Notes: generated by a model from the sequence alone, not told the origin. A DNA stretch of 17,308 bases from Desulfurococcales archaeon (GCA_021163585.1 JAGGTW010000104.1:1-17308), one strand, 5' to 3'. Shown: positions 5,687 through 13,740, numbered from the stretch's first letter. Made by a program: numbers and translations.

Positions 5687-8600
5687 CCTATTGAATCTCG
5701 AGCAAAAAGAAGATAAAATTCAGTCACTGCAGTTACTGTTTACTGACTTCTTAAGAACGTACAAAGATTCTAAGGGAGATTTCAAGTACAGAAACAGAAT
5801 ACATGAAATGATAATCAAGGAACGTAAGTCACTACCCGTAGATTATGAAGACCTCATTAACTTTGACCCATACTTAATTGACGTATTAGAAGAGGATCCT
5901 GAAGTTGCATTACGGGCCTTCTCAGAAAGTATTAAAGAATTAGTCAGTCAAGTAAATCCTGACTATGCACAGAGAGTCCACCGCTTCTACCCTAGACTCA
6001 ATGGGTGGATAAGAACTACTCCGATTAGAGGGATTCGCAGCGACCACATAAATAAGCTTGTACTTATTGAAGGCATTATCGTGAGGGCAACTCCGCCTCG
6101 CGAAAAGTTGTTTAAGGCTGTATATTTGCACACATTACCAAGTGGGGAACAGCATGAATTTGAGTGGCCACCAGGCCCTGGCGAAGAGTTAGGGGATGAG
6201 TTGGAGAAGCCTACATATTGCCCTATGTGCATCAGCTCCCTTGAGGAAGAAGGAGCAGGTAGGGGTAGGTTAGTAAGGGGTAGTTTTAAGCTACTTATAG
6301 AGAAGTCTAAGTACAGGGACTGGCAGCTAATAGTAGTGCAGGAGAGACCTGAGGAAGTTCCTGCAGGACAGATCCCACGTTCCATCGAGGTTGTCTTAAC
6401 TGATGATATAGTCGATATAGCCAGGCCTGGAGATAGAGTATCAGTCGGAGGTATTGTGAGGCTTTCTAGAGGTTCTAGAAGAAGTACTAAGCCTGTATTC
6501 TCCGTATTTATTGAGGCGAATAACCTCATAGTTGCACAGAGATTCTTAGAGGAACTAAAGCTCAGCCCTGAAGATGAAGAGAAGATAAGAGAGTTAAGTA
6601 GGGATCCACTAATAAGAAGGAAGATAATAGCGAGTATTGCACCAACTATCTATGGAATGTGGGACATTAAGGAGGCTGTTGCTCTGCTACTCTTCGGCGG
6701 CGTACCTAAAATAGCACCTGACGGAACGAAAATAAGAGGAGACATTCATGTACTCCTCCTCGGAGATCCAGGAACAGCTAAGAGTTTATGTTATAGTGAG
6801 CCCATACTGCTCTTCAATAAATCAAGTAAAATAAAGTTCGAACCCATCGGAGGGGTAGTTGACGAGTACATGAGTAAGTATAGAAGCCACGTAAGAAAAT
6901 CGGGTGACACCGAGGTACTTAACCTTAATGAAATAGGTGAGGAGTTATACACGGTATCTATCTCACCGCTGACTCTACGGCCAGAGGTTAAAAGAGTAAG
7001 GGCTTTAATTAGGCACAAAGCACCTCGCGAAGTACTAGTCATCAAAACAAAAACAGGGCGTACGGTAGCAATTACTGAAGATCATAGCTTAGTTGCATTT
7101 AACGGTGAAGAACTTAAGCCCGTAAAACCTAGCGAAGCATTTGAGAATAAGCTCTTAATACCGATACTTAAGCGTGTGCCACTGCCAACTAATTACCTAC
7201 CTACACAAGAAGTCCCAGTAGGTAAGAGAAGAGTTACTTTAGACAATGAATTCGGATACCTGATAGGGTACTTCATAGGAGACGGAACAATAGCCAAAAC
7301 ATCATCAGGGGAAAGAATGGAAATCGTGACTTCAGATCGTAATATAGCTATAAAGCTCGCTAAATGCATAGAAAGTAAGTTTAGTGTAAGAGCTAAGGTA
7401 TACGCCAAAAAATCGCCTAAGAGACCATTATGGAGAGTTGTAGTTGATGATATAGAAACTGTTGAGTGGTTCAAGAATAATCTATACGCTGATATTACGC
7501 ATGTAGGAAAGAAAGGATATCTCACTAGGCATAAAATAATACCTGAGTTTACGTATAATACACCCGCAGATTTCATATCGGGAGTGATATCTGGCCTGAT
7601 AGACAGTGACGGAACAGTTATACCGCCAAAGATTAAAAACGGGAAGAAATGGGGTGGAGAGGTTTCAATTACAGTTACGAGCAACAGATTAGCTCAAGGC
7701 ATATCCCTCTTGTTAACACTTCTAGGAATCACACATACTATAAGACATAAAACGACAACCTATAATGGACGTAAATTAACATATTATACTATATTCATCT
7801 CGGACGTCAGGATAAAGAATGCGGTTAAACTGGAGGGCATGCGTAAGGCATCTATTATAGAGAGATATGCCGGGGCTTCAATCAGTATCGTAGATAAAGT
7901 CCCTGTACCTACATACGTTTCATCCCTAACGAGCATGCTGGGCATGAACAGACGTGATCATCCGCTTCGTAACCTCGCTGCTGAAATAAGAGGTAAAGTC
8001 TACCGAGGCTATGCTGGCAGGAAATACTGTAAACACATTATAGAAAGATTGAAGCCTCTAGCAAGTGAACTTAGTGCTGGTTCTGCTCAAACACTAATTA
8101 GTCGCTTCAGCAGTTTAGTAGATAATGAATATGTGTTCTGGGATGTTATTAAGTCGATATCAAAGGTAAAGATAACTGATATCGAGCCTAAACATAATGA
8201 GTACGTTTATGATATTTCAGTAGAGGATAACGAAAACTTTGCTGGCGGGCTAGGCTTGATGATTCTCCACAATAGCCAGATACTACAGTACACTGCGAGG
8301 ATAGCTCCCAGAGGAATTTATACTACGGGTAAAGGCTCGTCGGCTGCTGGACTTACTGCTACTGTGATTAAGGATAAGCAAACAGGTGAGTACTTTCTAG
8401 AAGCGGGAGCTATGGTTCTTGCTGACGGTGGAATAGTCTGTATAGATGAAATTGATAAGATGAGAGATGAGGATAGAGTAGCTATTCATGAAGCGATGGA
8501 GCAGGGAACAGTGAGTATAGCTAAAGCAGGCATAGTAGCTCGACTAAATGCTAGGGCCTCGGTCCTTGCTGCAGGAAATCCTAAGCACGGCAGGTACATA

Positions 8601-9317
8601 CCTAATTTAGGCTTAACAGGTAATATTAATTTACCAGTGACGATCTTGTCTAGGTTTGACCTGATATTCATACTTAAGGACATAGCTCAGATAGAGAGAG
8701 ATAGGTCGCTAGTCAGGTACGTTCTTGAAACTCATGAAACGCTAGCGGATGTAGAGCCTGAGATCCCTCCTGAGCTGCTCAGGAAGTACATTGCGTACTC
8801 CCGGAAGTATGTTAAGCCAAGAATTACGAAAGAAGCCCAACGCCTCATAGAGGAGTACTACATTGAACTTAGGAAAAAGAGTGCTGAAAATCCTGAAGCA
8901 CCACTAGCTATAACTACTAGACAGCTTGAAGCACTAATTAGGCTTGCTGAGGCACACGCAAGAATGAAGTTGAAGAATAAAGTTGAGGCAGAGGACGCTG
9001 CGGAAGCTATAAGACTAATGAACTCTATGTTAGAGATGGTGGGACTAGATATAGAGACCGGCGACATAGACATTGACACCATAATGACTGGAAAGCCTAA
9101 GAGCATGAGGGAGAAGGAAATTACAATACTAAACATAATTAAGGAGTTCGCAGCCTCAGATGAATCAGGTAGGGCGTGCATCAAACTGAGTAGGCTGAGG
9201 AGTGAGGCAGAGAAACTAGGTATAGATGAGCACACCTTAGAAAGAATAATCCGTAACCTGAAGAGAATGGGCGACATATACGAGAGGAGGCCCGGGTGCT
9301 TCGCACCTGTTGATTAA
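5667..9317 (+). CDS. mcm: Replicative helicase MCM, interrupted by an in-frame intein
   Basis: This is the archaeal hexameric 3'-5' DNA helicase. The frame encodes about 1216 residues; removing the 497-residue intein leaves about 719, close to the usual archaeal MCM size. The N-terminal domain has one CxxC pair (CPMC, about 185-188) preceded by two His (HTLPSGEQH), which may complete a zinc site. The AAA+ domain has Walker A GDPGTAK|S split by the intein, TGKGSSAAGLTA after the junction, Walker B VCIDEID, sensor-1 AAGNPKHGRY and the arginine-finger segment LSRFDL. A C-terminal winged helix ends the protein. The start is GTG 5664 or ATG 5667; GGGAGGT at 5652-5658 favours the ATG. The gene overlaps the end of gins23. 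Confidence 0.97.
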   Translation: MYGTNSDLLNLEQKEDKIQSLQLLFTDFLRTYKDSKGDFKYRNRIHEMIIKERKSLPVDYEDLINFDPYLIDVLEEDPEVALRAFSESIKELVSQVNPDYAQRVHRFYPRLNGWIRTTPIRGIRSDHINKLVLIEGIIVRATPPREKLFKAVYLHTLPSGEQHEFEWPPGPGEELGDELEKPTYCPMCISSLEEEGAGRGRLVRGSFKLLIEKSKYRDWQLIVVQERPEEVPAGQIPRSIEVVLTDDIVDIARPGDRVSVGGIVRLSRGSRRSTKPVFSVFIEANNLIVAQRFLEELKLSPEDEEKIRELSRDPLIRRKIIASIAPTIYGMWDIKEAVALLLFGGVPKIAPDGTKIRGDIHVLLLGDPGTAKSLCYSEPILLFNKSSKIKFEPIGGVVDEYMSKYRSHVRKSGDTEVLNLNEIGEELYTVSISPLTLRPEVKRVRALIRHKAPREVLVIKTKTGRTVAITEDHSLVAFNGEELKPVKPSEAFENKLLIPILKRVPLPTNYLPTQEVPVGKRRVTLDNEFGYLIGYFIGDGTIAKTSSGERMEIVTSDRNIAIKLAKCIESKFSVRAKVYAKKSPKRPLWRVVVDDIETVEWFKNNLYADITHVGKKGYLTRHKIIPEFTYNTPADFISGVISGLIDSDGTVIPPKIKNGKKWGGEVSITVTSNRLAQGISLLLTLLGITHTIRHKTTTYNGRKLTYYTIFISDVRIKNAVKLEGMRKASIIERYAGASISIVDKVPVPTYVSSLTSMLGMNRRDHPLRNLAAEIRGKVYRGYAGRKYCKHIIERLKPLASELSAGSAQTLISRFSSLVDNEYVFWDVIKSISKVKITDIEPKHNEYVYDISVEDNENFAGGLGLMILHNSQILQYTARIAPRGIYTTGKGSSAAGLTATVIKDKQTGEYFLEAGAMVLADGGIVCIDEIDKMRDEDRVAIHEAMEQGTVSIAKAGIVARLNARASVLAAGNPKHGRYIPNLGLTGNINLPVTILSRFDLIFILKDIAQIERDRSLVRYVLETHETLADVEPEIPPELLRKYIAYSRKYVKPRITKEAQRLIEEYYIELRKKSAENPEAPLAITTRQLEALIRLAEAHARMKLKNKVEAEDAAEAIRLMNSMLEMVGLDIETGDIDIDTIMTGKPKSMREKEITILNIIKEFAASDESGRACIKLSRLRSEAEKLGIDEHTLERIIRNLKRMGDIYERRPGCFAPVD
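6783..8273 (+). mobile_element. MCM intein with LAGLIDADG homing endonuclease, inserted in Walker A
   Basis: The intein spans 497 residues from Ser (AGT at 6783) to Asn (AAT at 8271), and the first C-extein residue is Ser (AGC at 8274). Joining ...GDPGTAK to SQILQY restores the conserved MCM P-loop. The splicing blocks are: block A SLCYSEPILLF, block B TEDH with His about 101, block F YVYDISVEDNENF and block G ILHN|S. The endonuclease part has GYFIGDG (Asp about 167) and SGLIDSDG (Asp about 276), so both catalytic aspartates are present and the enzyme may be active. Ser at position 1 is less usual than Cys. Starting at Cys3 instead would leave an extra Ser-Leu in the P-loop, so I reject that boundary. 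Confidence 0.93.
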
Positions 9318-9371
9318 GCAGGTCGTGCATTTCTGATCAGTTACTACGCAATTGAGGGCGTACTTCTTAAT

Positions 9372-9382
9372 GCTTAAAAACC
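9372..9382 (+). promoter_or_regulatory. Promoter box upstream of the gene at 9414
   Basis: GCTTAAAAACC at 9372-9382 is identical to the tRNA-Lys promoter box at 4692-4702. It is centred about 37 bp before the ATG at 9414, so a leader of roughly 10 nt is predicted. This indicates that the genes after mcm form a new transcription unit. Confidence 0.55.
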
Positions 9383-9413
9383 TCTTCCCCATAAATCTGT
9401 ACGGCATGATAGG

Positions 9414-9653
9414 ATGTGCGAGCTAGTAGTTAGGTTAAGCAATGGAAAGGAAATACCAATAGATGAAAATACCATGGCGATAGTGTATAAGTACATTAGG
9501 TCAGAGTATTCTCTTGACACCCTAGCAAGGGACCTAGGGCTTGAGAGGTGGGAGGAAGCATATGAATTCATAAAGAAGCTGCCAGCATGGATTGCTTGGA
9601 TGCCTTCCTCAATGTTCGAGTACACGAAGAGAAGGATCTGTGGGGAGGCGTAA
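9414..9653 (+). CDS. Small protein of unknown function
   Basis: I do not recognise this 79-residue protein. It begins with a beta-hairpin-like stretch (CELVVRLSNGKEIPI), followed by amphipathic helices containing EYSLDTLARDLGLERWEEAYEFIKKLPAWIAWMP. The LDTLARDLGLERWEEAYEFIKKL part resembles a short helix-turn-helix or helical-bundle module, but this is only an impression. It has its own promoter box. The stop codon at 9651-9653 is 10 bp before the probable ATG of the next gene, so the two are probably co-transcribed. Supported by promoter, spacing and composition. Confidence 0.65.
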   Translation: MCELVVRLSNGKEIPIDENTMAIVYKYIRSEYSLDTLARDLGLERWEEAYEFIKKLPAWIAWMPSSMFEYTKRRICGEA

Positions 9654-9663
9654 AAAGTACTCA

Positions 9664-10176
9664 ATGATGCACGATCTTAAACCAAGCTACGTAGTGACCG
9701 TCAAGTTCGGTAAGGAGGACTTCTCTATAAGAGAGATAGGGGACGCTGTATTCCCTTACGACAATAACGTCTTAGTAGCTAAAACAAAATTTAAGGGTGT
9801 CTTAGTATTATATACTAAACTCAACTACTCGGACCTACTTAAGGTTCTATCTACCTACCCCCCTGCATACGTAGAGAGAATAGTCAAAGTGGACTTTTGC
9901 TGTCCTGTAACTGAAGTCATCGAGTGTACAGTAGATCGCTTAGCACACATAAAGCTACAGTACAGTTCAGTTAAGTTTGGAAGAATAGGAAGTCTGGGTA
10001 GGGAAAAGGCCAAAAAGATTAAGGAGATCTTCTTAAAGTACAGAAATCCAGACTGCAATAAGGTACTGCATGTAGAGCCTATTAACGACTACGTATGTTT
10101 CGGTTTAATGGAGTGGAATAAAGATAAATTCTCTACAATTAGAAAGAAGAAGGTCGGTGGATTAGTTAATAGATAA
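9664..10176 (+). CDS. THUMP/Tan1-like protein, putative tRNA-binding
   Basis: This protein of about 171 residues shows a pattern like archaeal THUMP-only (Tan1-type) proteins. The segment TKFKGVLVLYTKLNYSDLL, then YPPAYVERIVKVD, resembles the family's 'T.f.gvl.v.t....vv..L...pp..v.rivpvd'. A basic second half follows. Known Tan1 proteins bind tRNA and help N4-acetylcytidine formation at C12 of tRNA Ser/Leu; whether this one does is inference. The frame extends upstream to a TTG at 9592 inside the previous gene. I chose ATG 9664 (ATG 9667 is adjacent); GTG 9640 is a further alternative. The GGGGAGG site at 9642-9648 is somewhat far from 9664, so the start is uncertain. Confidence 0.55.
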   Translation: MMHDLKPSYVVTVKFGKEDFSIREIGDAVFPYDNNVLVAKTKFKGVLVLYTKLNYSDLLKVLSTYPPAYVERIVKVDFCCPVTEVIECTVDRLAHIKLQYSSVKFGRIGSLGREKAKKIKEIFLKYRNPDCNKVLHVEPINDYVCFGLMEWNKDKFSTIRKKKVGGLVNR

Positions 10177-10217
10177 TCTTTAATTCAGCTAAATATTATT
10201 ATCATTAGGTGACTTTC

Positions 10218-10712
10218 ATGGGCGAGCTGAAGAAGATTGAGGTAGTCGATATTCCACTGCCTGAGGGGACAAATGTAATTGTAGGACACTCCCACTTTAT
10301 AAAGACGGTTGAGGATCTGTATGAAGCATTAGTCACTTCTGCGCCTGCAATCAAGTTCGGAATAGCTTTTTGTGAGGCAAGTGGAAAGAGGTTAATAAGA
10401 TCTGACGGCAATGACGACGAGTTAAGGAAGCTAGCTGAGGAAGTAGCCCTCAAGATTGGTGCAGGACACACTTTCATAGTGTATATAAAGAACGCGTGGC
10501 CCATAAACGTACTTAATAGCTTGAAGAGTGTGCAGGAAGTAACTACGATATATGCAGCAACAGCGAACCCGCTACAGGTAATAGTTGCTGAGACAAATCA
10601 GGGCCGCTCCCTCATAGGTGTCGTCGACGGGTACACACCACTGGGTGTAGAAGGTGACTCCGACAAAAGAGAGCGCCATGAGTTCTTGAGGAAGATAGGG
10701 TACAAGAGGTAA
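10218..10712 (+). CDS. Adenosine-specific kinase family protein (DUF355 type)
   Basis: The 164-residue protein matches the small archaeal 'adenosine-specific kinase' family along its whole length. Signature segments in order are GHSHFIKTVEDLYEAL, IKFGIAFCEASGKRLIR, NALKIGAGH-like LKIGAGHTFIVYIKNAWPINVLN, YAATANPLQVIVAET and GRSLIGVVDGYTPLGVE, then a C-terminal EFLRKIGYK. Members are described as adenosine/AMP-binding; the physiological reaction is not well established. I prefer ATG 10218, because AGGTGA at 10207-10212 serves it well, over the GTG at 10209. It is 8 bp upstream of the next gene, so co-transcription is likely. Weak A/T-rich promoter-like sequence lies at 10180-10200. Confidence 0.88.
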   Translation: MGELKKIEVVDIPLPEGTNVIVGHSHFIKTVEDLYEALVTSAPAIKFGIAFCEASGKRLIRSDGNDDELRKLAEEVALKIGAGHTFIVYIKNAWPINVLNSLKSVQEVTTIYAATANPLQVIVAETNQGRSLIGVVDGYTPLGVEGDSDKRERHEFLRKIGYKR

Positions 10713-10720
10713 ATTCCATA

Positions 10721-11374
10721 ATGCCTAAGTACAGAATAGTGTGTTTTTCAGAGGACGTCATTAATGTGGGTAAGCTAAGGATAACCGCACTTAAGCCTAC
10801 CTTAGAAAAGGAAGTAACGTCACGTTCGGTAATGAAACTAGATGGAAGTGAGGACGAGATATATAGGAAGTTAAAGGAGCACATATACGGTGTAGAATGT
10901 CAGAAGCTCTTAATAACGTCAGTACCCAGCACCAGGAAAGAGCCCAGTGAGATCTTAGTGAATTTAGCTGGAAGGTACAGCGAGTATGTACTACATCCCA
11001 AGATATCTAAAGTAGTTGAGCTGAGCATACTTGAGAGGCAGGGTACGGATAATATCGAGGAGAACGTCATAGTTGCTAAGATGCTTAAGGAGCAGAAAGT
11101 GCCAGTCCAGAATCCGTTTTACATTCAAGAAGGGCAGCTCGAAGTATCAGCTGATGGAGGCAGAGTGGTCGGAGTTAAATTAATCACGGACTGCGGGGAG
11201 AGAATATTGCTAGTAAAGGAAAAAGCCGCTAGATTACCGAGTGAAAAGAAGAAAACTAAGAGAAAGAGGAGAGCTAGGAAAAAGAAGGTTGGCAGGTTCA
11301 AGAAAGCAAAAACAAAGTCAAGAAAAAAGAGCAGAAAGAGGAGGAAAAAGAAGACTAAAACTCGAACTAAGTGA
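10721..11374 (+). CDS. Unknown protein with an extremely Lys/Arg-rich C-terminal tail
   Basis: Residues 1-172 are an ordinary soluble alpha/beta-type sequence I cannot assign. Residues 175-217 form a tail of 43 residues of which about 30 are Lys or Arg, broken mainly by Thr, Ser, Ala and Gly. Such tails bind nucleic acid and are typically disordered; a role on DNA, rRNA or tRNA is inference. The DNA of the tail is almost pure purine on the plus strand (about 11240-11370), yet the frame stays open up to TGA at 11372-11374, only 10 bp from the convergent ornithine carbamoyltransferase stop. It starts at ATG 10721, 8 bp after the kinase gene. Confidence 0.7.
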   Translation: MPKYRIVCFSEDVINVGKLRITALKPTLEKEVTSRSVMKLDGSEDEIYRKLKEHIYGVECQKLLITSVPSTRKEPSEILVNLAGRYSEYVLHPKISKVVELSILERQGTDNIEENVIVAKMLKEQKVPVQNPFYIQEGQLEVSADGGRVVGVKLITDCGERILLVKEKAARLPSEKKKTKRKRRARKKKVGRFKKAKTKSRKKSRKRRKKKTKTRTK

Positions 11375-11384
11375 TGCTTTCTGG

Positions 11385-12329
11385 CTAGAGTAGTAGGGCA
11401 AGTATTGCTTTCTGGGTATGTAATCGATTCTCGGCCTGATCCCACACAACAGAGTGTGGCCCGTCCATAACCTCGTCAGTAACTTCGTAACCTCTCTTGG
11501 CTGGCAGACAGTGCATGAATATTGCATCTTCCTTTGCGAGCTTCATCAGCTCACCCGTAACTCTAAATGGCGTAAGATCCTTGATCCTTTTCTCTGCTTC
11601 AGATTCCTGTCCCATACTCACCCATACGTCAGTATAGACCACATCCACTCCTCTAACTGCTTCCTCAGGACTTCTTACGATCTCGACTGTAACATTTTTC
11701 TTTTCAGCTTCCTCTTCAGCGATCTTCCAGATCGCCGGGTCCGGGTCATAACCCTTGGCTGTCCCAACCCTCACATTATTACCTAGTTTAACAGCTATTA
11801 GCAGTAATGAGTGCAGTACGTTATCTCCCCCATCTCCTACAAAGGATATCGTTAAGCCGCTGTACCTGCCCTTCTTCTCCCAAATAGTTAACATATCACC
11901 AACTGCCTGACAGGGATGCTCCTTATTGCTTAGGGCGTTGATTACTGGTATGCTGGCATGCCTTGCCAGCTCAACCAGGTCTTCGTGACTGAATACTCTA
12001 GCTGCTACAGCATCAACGTACCTGCTAATGACCCTGGCCGTGTCAGCTATGGTCTCTCCCCGACCTAACTGCATTTCTTTCCAGGTCAGAGATATGGCCT
12101 CCCCTCCAAGCTGCCTCATGGCTACCTCAAAGCTGATTCTAGTTCTGGTGCTGGGTTTTTGAAATATGAGTAGTAGGGTTCTGCCCTGAAGTACTGGTAT
12201 TACCCTCTCACCGGAGTAAAACCTACTCTTCATTAAGGCTGACGTCTTAAGAATGTATTCTAACTCCTCCGTAGTAAAGTCGGCTATTGAAATGAAGTCC
12301 CTCCCCTTAAGTGCCTTCAAGTATAACAC
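11385..12329 (-). CDS. argF: Ornithine carbamoyltransferase
   Basis: The enzyme transfers the carbamoyl group of carbamoyl phosphate to ornithine, giving citrulline for arginine synthesis, or runs in reverse in arginine catabolism. The 314-residue length is standard. Motifs in order are STRTRISFE (carbamoyl-phosphate site, about 60-68), HPCQ, the SMGQE segment that marks ornithine rather than aspartate transcarbamoylases, FMHCLPAKRG with the catalytic HCLP, and DQAENRLHTQKAILA at the C-terminus. The frame begins with GTG at 12329; there is no good ribosome binding site, in keeping with a leaderless transcript from the A/T-rich divergent promoter. No other arginine genes are adjacent. Confidence 0.95.
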   Translation of the reverse strand: MLYLKALKGRDFISIADFTTEELEYILKTSALMKSRFYSGERVIPVLQGRTLLLIFQKPSTRTRISFEVAMRQLGGEAISLTWKEMQLGRGETIADTARVISRYVDAVAARVFSHEDLVELARHASIPVINALSNKEHPCQAVGDMLTIWEKKGRYSGLTISFVGDGGDNVLHSLLLIAVKLGNNVRVGTAKGYDPDPAIWKIAEEEAEKKNVTVEIVRSPEEAVRGVDVVYTDVWVSMGQESEAEKRIKDLTPFRVTGELMKLAKEDAIFMHCLPAKRGYEVTDEVMDGPHSVVWDQAENRLHTQKAILALLL

Positions 12330-12349
12330 CCATTGAATGTAGGAAGGCT

Positions 12350-12380
12350 GTAAATAAATATTTTATAATACTTATATAGT
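12350..12380. promoter_or_regulatory. Divergent promoter region between argF and the winged-helix gene
   Basis: The 71-bp gap 12330-12400 holds an A/T-rich core. On the plus strand, CTTATATAG (12371-12379) is centred 26 bp before the ATG at 12401, exactly the spacing of a leaderless archaeal mRNA. On the minus strand, the A/T block 12350-12369 is well placed for argF. Since the downstream plus gene looks like a DNA-binding protein, it might regulate this shared promoter; that is speculation. Confidence 0.6.
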
Positions 12381-12400
12381 ATTTATACGATGTATGCGCG

Positions 12401-13051
12401 ATGAAGGAGGCATTATTGATAAGTGATTTAGTCAAGCCTCTTAGAGGGGTACTCCCTAGATTCACGGCGTATCATGCATACATGGTATTAGTTGAGCTTC
12501 TTAGAGATCAGCCTTTAGGGAGACAGGCCTTAATGAAGAAGCTCGGTCTAGGTGAGGCAAGTATTAAAACCCTGATTAAGAGAATGCGTGAGAGGGGGTT
12601 AATACTAGTGGATAGGGTTGCAGGTGTATTGCTCACGGATGATGGCAGGAGGATCGCTGAGTACATGAGATCCTACATTCACTTGCTAGGTTACCTACCT
12701 ATTGAGGAACTCTGTCAGGGTAGCTACGTAGGTTTTGGAGCAGGTCTAAAGGAGGGGGTGGACATGGTTAGGCGCTATGGCGGGCCATTAGCTGTCAGGG
12801 ACTGCATTGTCCGCTACGGGGCAGAGGGAGCTTTAGTTATGTACCTAGTTAAGTCTAAGCTGTACCTGCCGACGCCCATGGAGTTAGAGGAACTGACCGG
12901 GGCCCACAAGATACGTAATGCTGTACTTAAATATGAAGGCTTAGAAAGCGGTGATGCCGTTCTAATATCGATTTGCAGGCCTGGTGACGGCGACTGCCCA
13001 TCATATGTTGTTAACGCAGTGATCGAAGTACTAGGGAGAGTCGGTTGTTGA
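12401..13051 (+). CDS. Winged-helix DNA-binding protein, DUF4443-like
   Basis: Residues 18-75 form a winged helix-turn-helix: the segment after YHAYMVLVELLRDQPLG, then LGEASIKTLIKRMRERGLI, and a wing VAGVLLTDDGRRIAEYM. Residues 90-216 form a second alpha/beta domain (VGFGAGLKEGVDMVRRYG, then LESGDAVLISICRPGDGD), which suggests a ligand-binding or regulatory role. The arrangement resembles archaeal DUF4443 proteins; I am not certain of the family. Transcription is probably leaderless. Its TGA overlaps the TTG start of the diphthamide ligase gene, so the pair is co-transcribed. Confidence 0.65.
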   Translation: MKEALLISDLVKPLRGVLPRFTAYHAYMVLVELLRDQPLGRQALMKKLGLGEASIKTLIKRMRERGLILVDRVAGVLLTDDGRRIAEYMRSYIHLLGYLPIEELCQGSYVGFGAGLKEGVDMVRRYGGPLAVRDCIVRYGAEGALVMYLVKSKLYLPTPMELEELTGAHKIRNAVLKYEGLESGDAVLISICRPGDGDCPSYVVNAVIEVLGRVGC

Positions 13052-13740
13052 AGAAAGCTATAGCTCTATACACTGGCGGCAAGGACTCACACTATGCTAT
13101 AGTTAAGGCGCTCCAGCACGGTGTGAAGGTGGAGGCACTAGTAACAGCTGTTCCCAGAAGTATTGAATCCTGGATGTTTCACGCCATAAACATAGAATTC
13201 GTTAAGCTACATGCACAGGTCATGAACATGCCTATCTACATGTTTAACGTAAGCGCCGTTAAGGAGAGGGAGGTTAAGGAGCTACTCACATACCTAGAGC
13301 ATGAAGTACTGCGTAGGCACAGTGACGTGGACTTCGTCATTAGTGGAGCTACTGCCTCACATTACCAGAAAGAACGGGTTGACCGTATTGCTGAGGAGCT
13401 GGGACTTAAGCACTTCGCCCCTCTATGGGGGCACGATCCTGCGGAGTTATTGAGCGAAGAAACATTATGCATGAGCTTCATAATCGTTGCAGTGCAGGCG
13501 ATGGGGCTGAGCCCGCGCTGGTTAGGGAGAGTCGTGACTCACAGTAACTTGAGGTCCTTTATTGAAGCATGCCGTAAATTCAGCGTTAATCCTGTTGGTG
13601 AGGGCGGGGAGATAGAAACCTTCGTTATCTCCTCACCGCTCTTTCATGGCCACTTCATTAAAATTCACAGCTCCGTGATGAAGTGGTACCCGGAAATGTA
13701 CTGCGGGTACTACATTATTAGAAAAGCCTCAATTACCTAG
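13048..13740 (+). CDS. Diphthine--ammonia ligase, Dph6-type ATP pyrophosphatase
   Basis: The protein belongs to the adenine-nucleotide alpha-hydrolase (PP-loop) family that completes diphthamide on elongation factor aEF2. The PP-loop TGGKDS lies at about residues 10-15. The family signature follows near the middle: SGATASHYQKERVDRIAEELGL, given as SGATASHYQKER and DRIAEELGL, then FAPLWGHDPAELLSE. GEGGEIETFV lies in the C-terminal part. At about 230 residues it is the short single-domain form. The start is TTG 13045 or TTG 13048; the latter overlaps the upstream TGA as TTGA. The aEF2 gene is not in the window, but other translation genes are nearby. Confidence 0.85.
   Translation: MKKAIALYTGGKDSHYAIVKALQHGVKVEALVTAVPRSIESWMFHAINIEFVKLHAQVMNMPIYMFNVSAVKEREVKELLTYLEHEVLRRHSDVDFVISGATASHYQKERVDRIAEELGLKHFAPLWGHDPAELLSEETLCMSFIIVAVQAMGLSPRWLGRVVTHSNLRSFIEACRKFSVNPVGEGGEIETFVISSPLFHGHFIKIHSSVMKWYPEMYCGYYIIRKASIT

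Noticed and set aside
6789..8273. Alternative intein start at Cys3 (after Ser-Leu)
   Set aside because: Splicing there would leave GDPGTAKSLSQIL, inserting two residues into an invariant P-loop; starting at Ser restores GDPGTAKSQIL.
9592..9663. Upstream TTG extension of the THUMP-like gene
   Set aside because: The extension lies mostly within the previous gene, and its sequence is Ser/Arg/Cys-rich, unlike the rest of the protein. A start at ATG 9664, or possibly GTG 9640, is more reasonable.
11125..11527. Minus-strand open frames opposite the polybasic tail and the end of argF
   Set aside because: They encode Leu/Phe-rich low-complexity antisense of the Lys/Arg tract and overlap two convincing genes.
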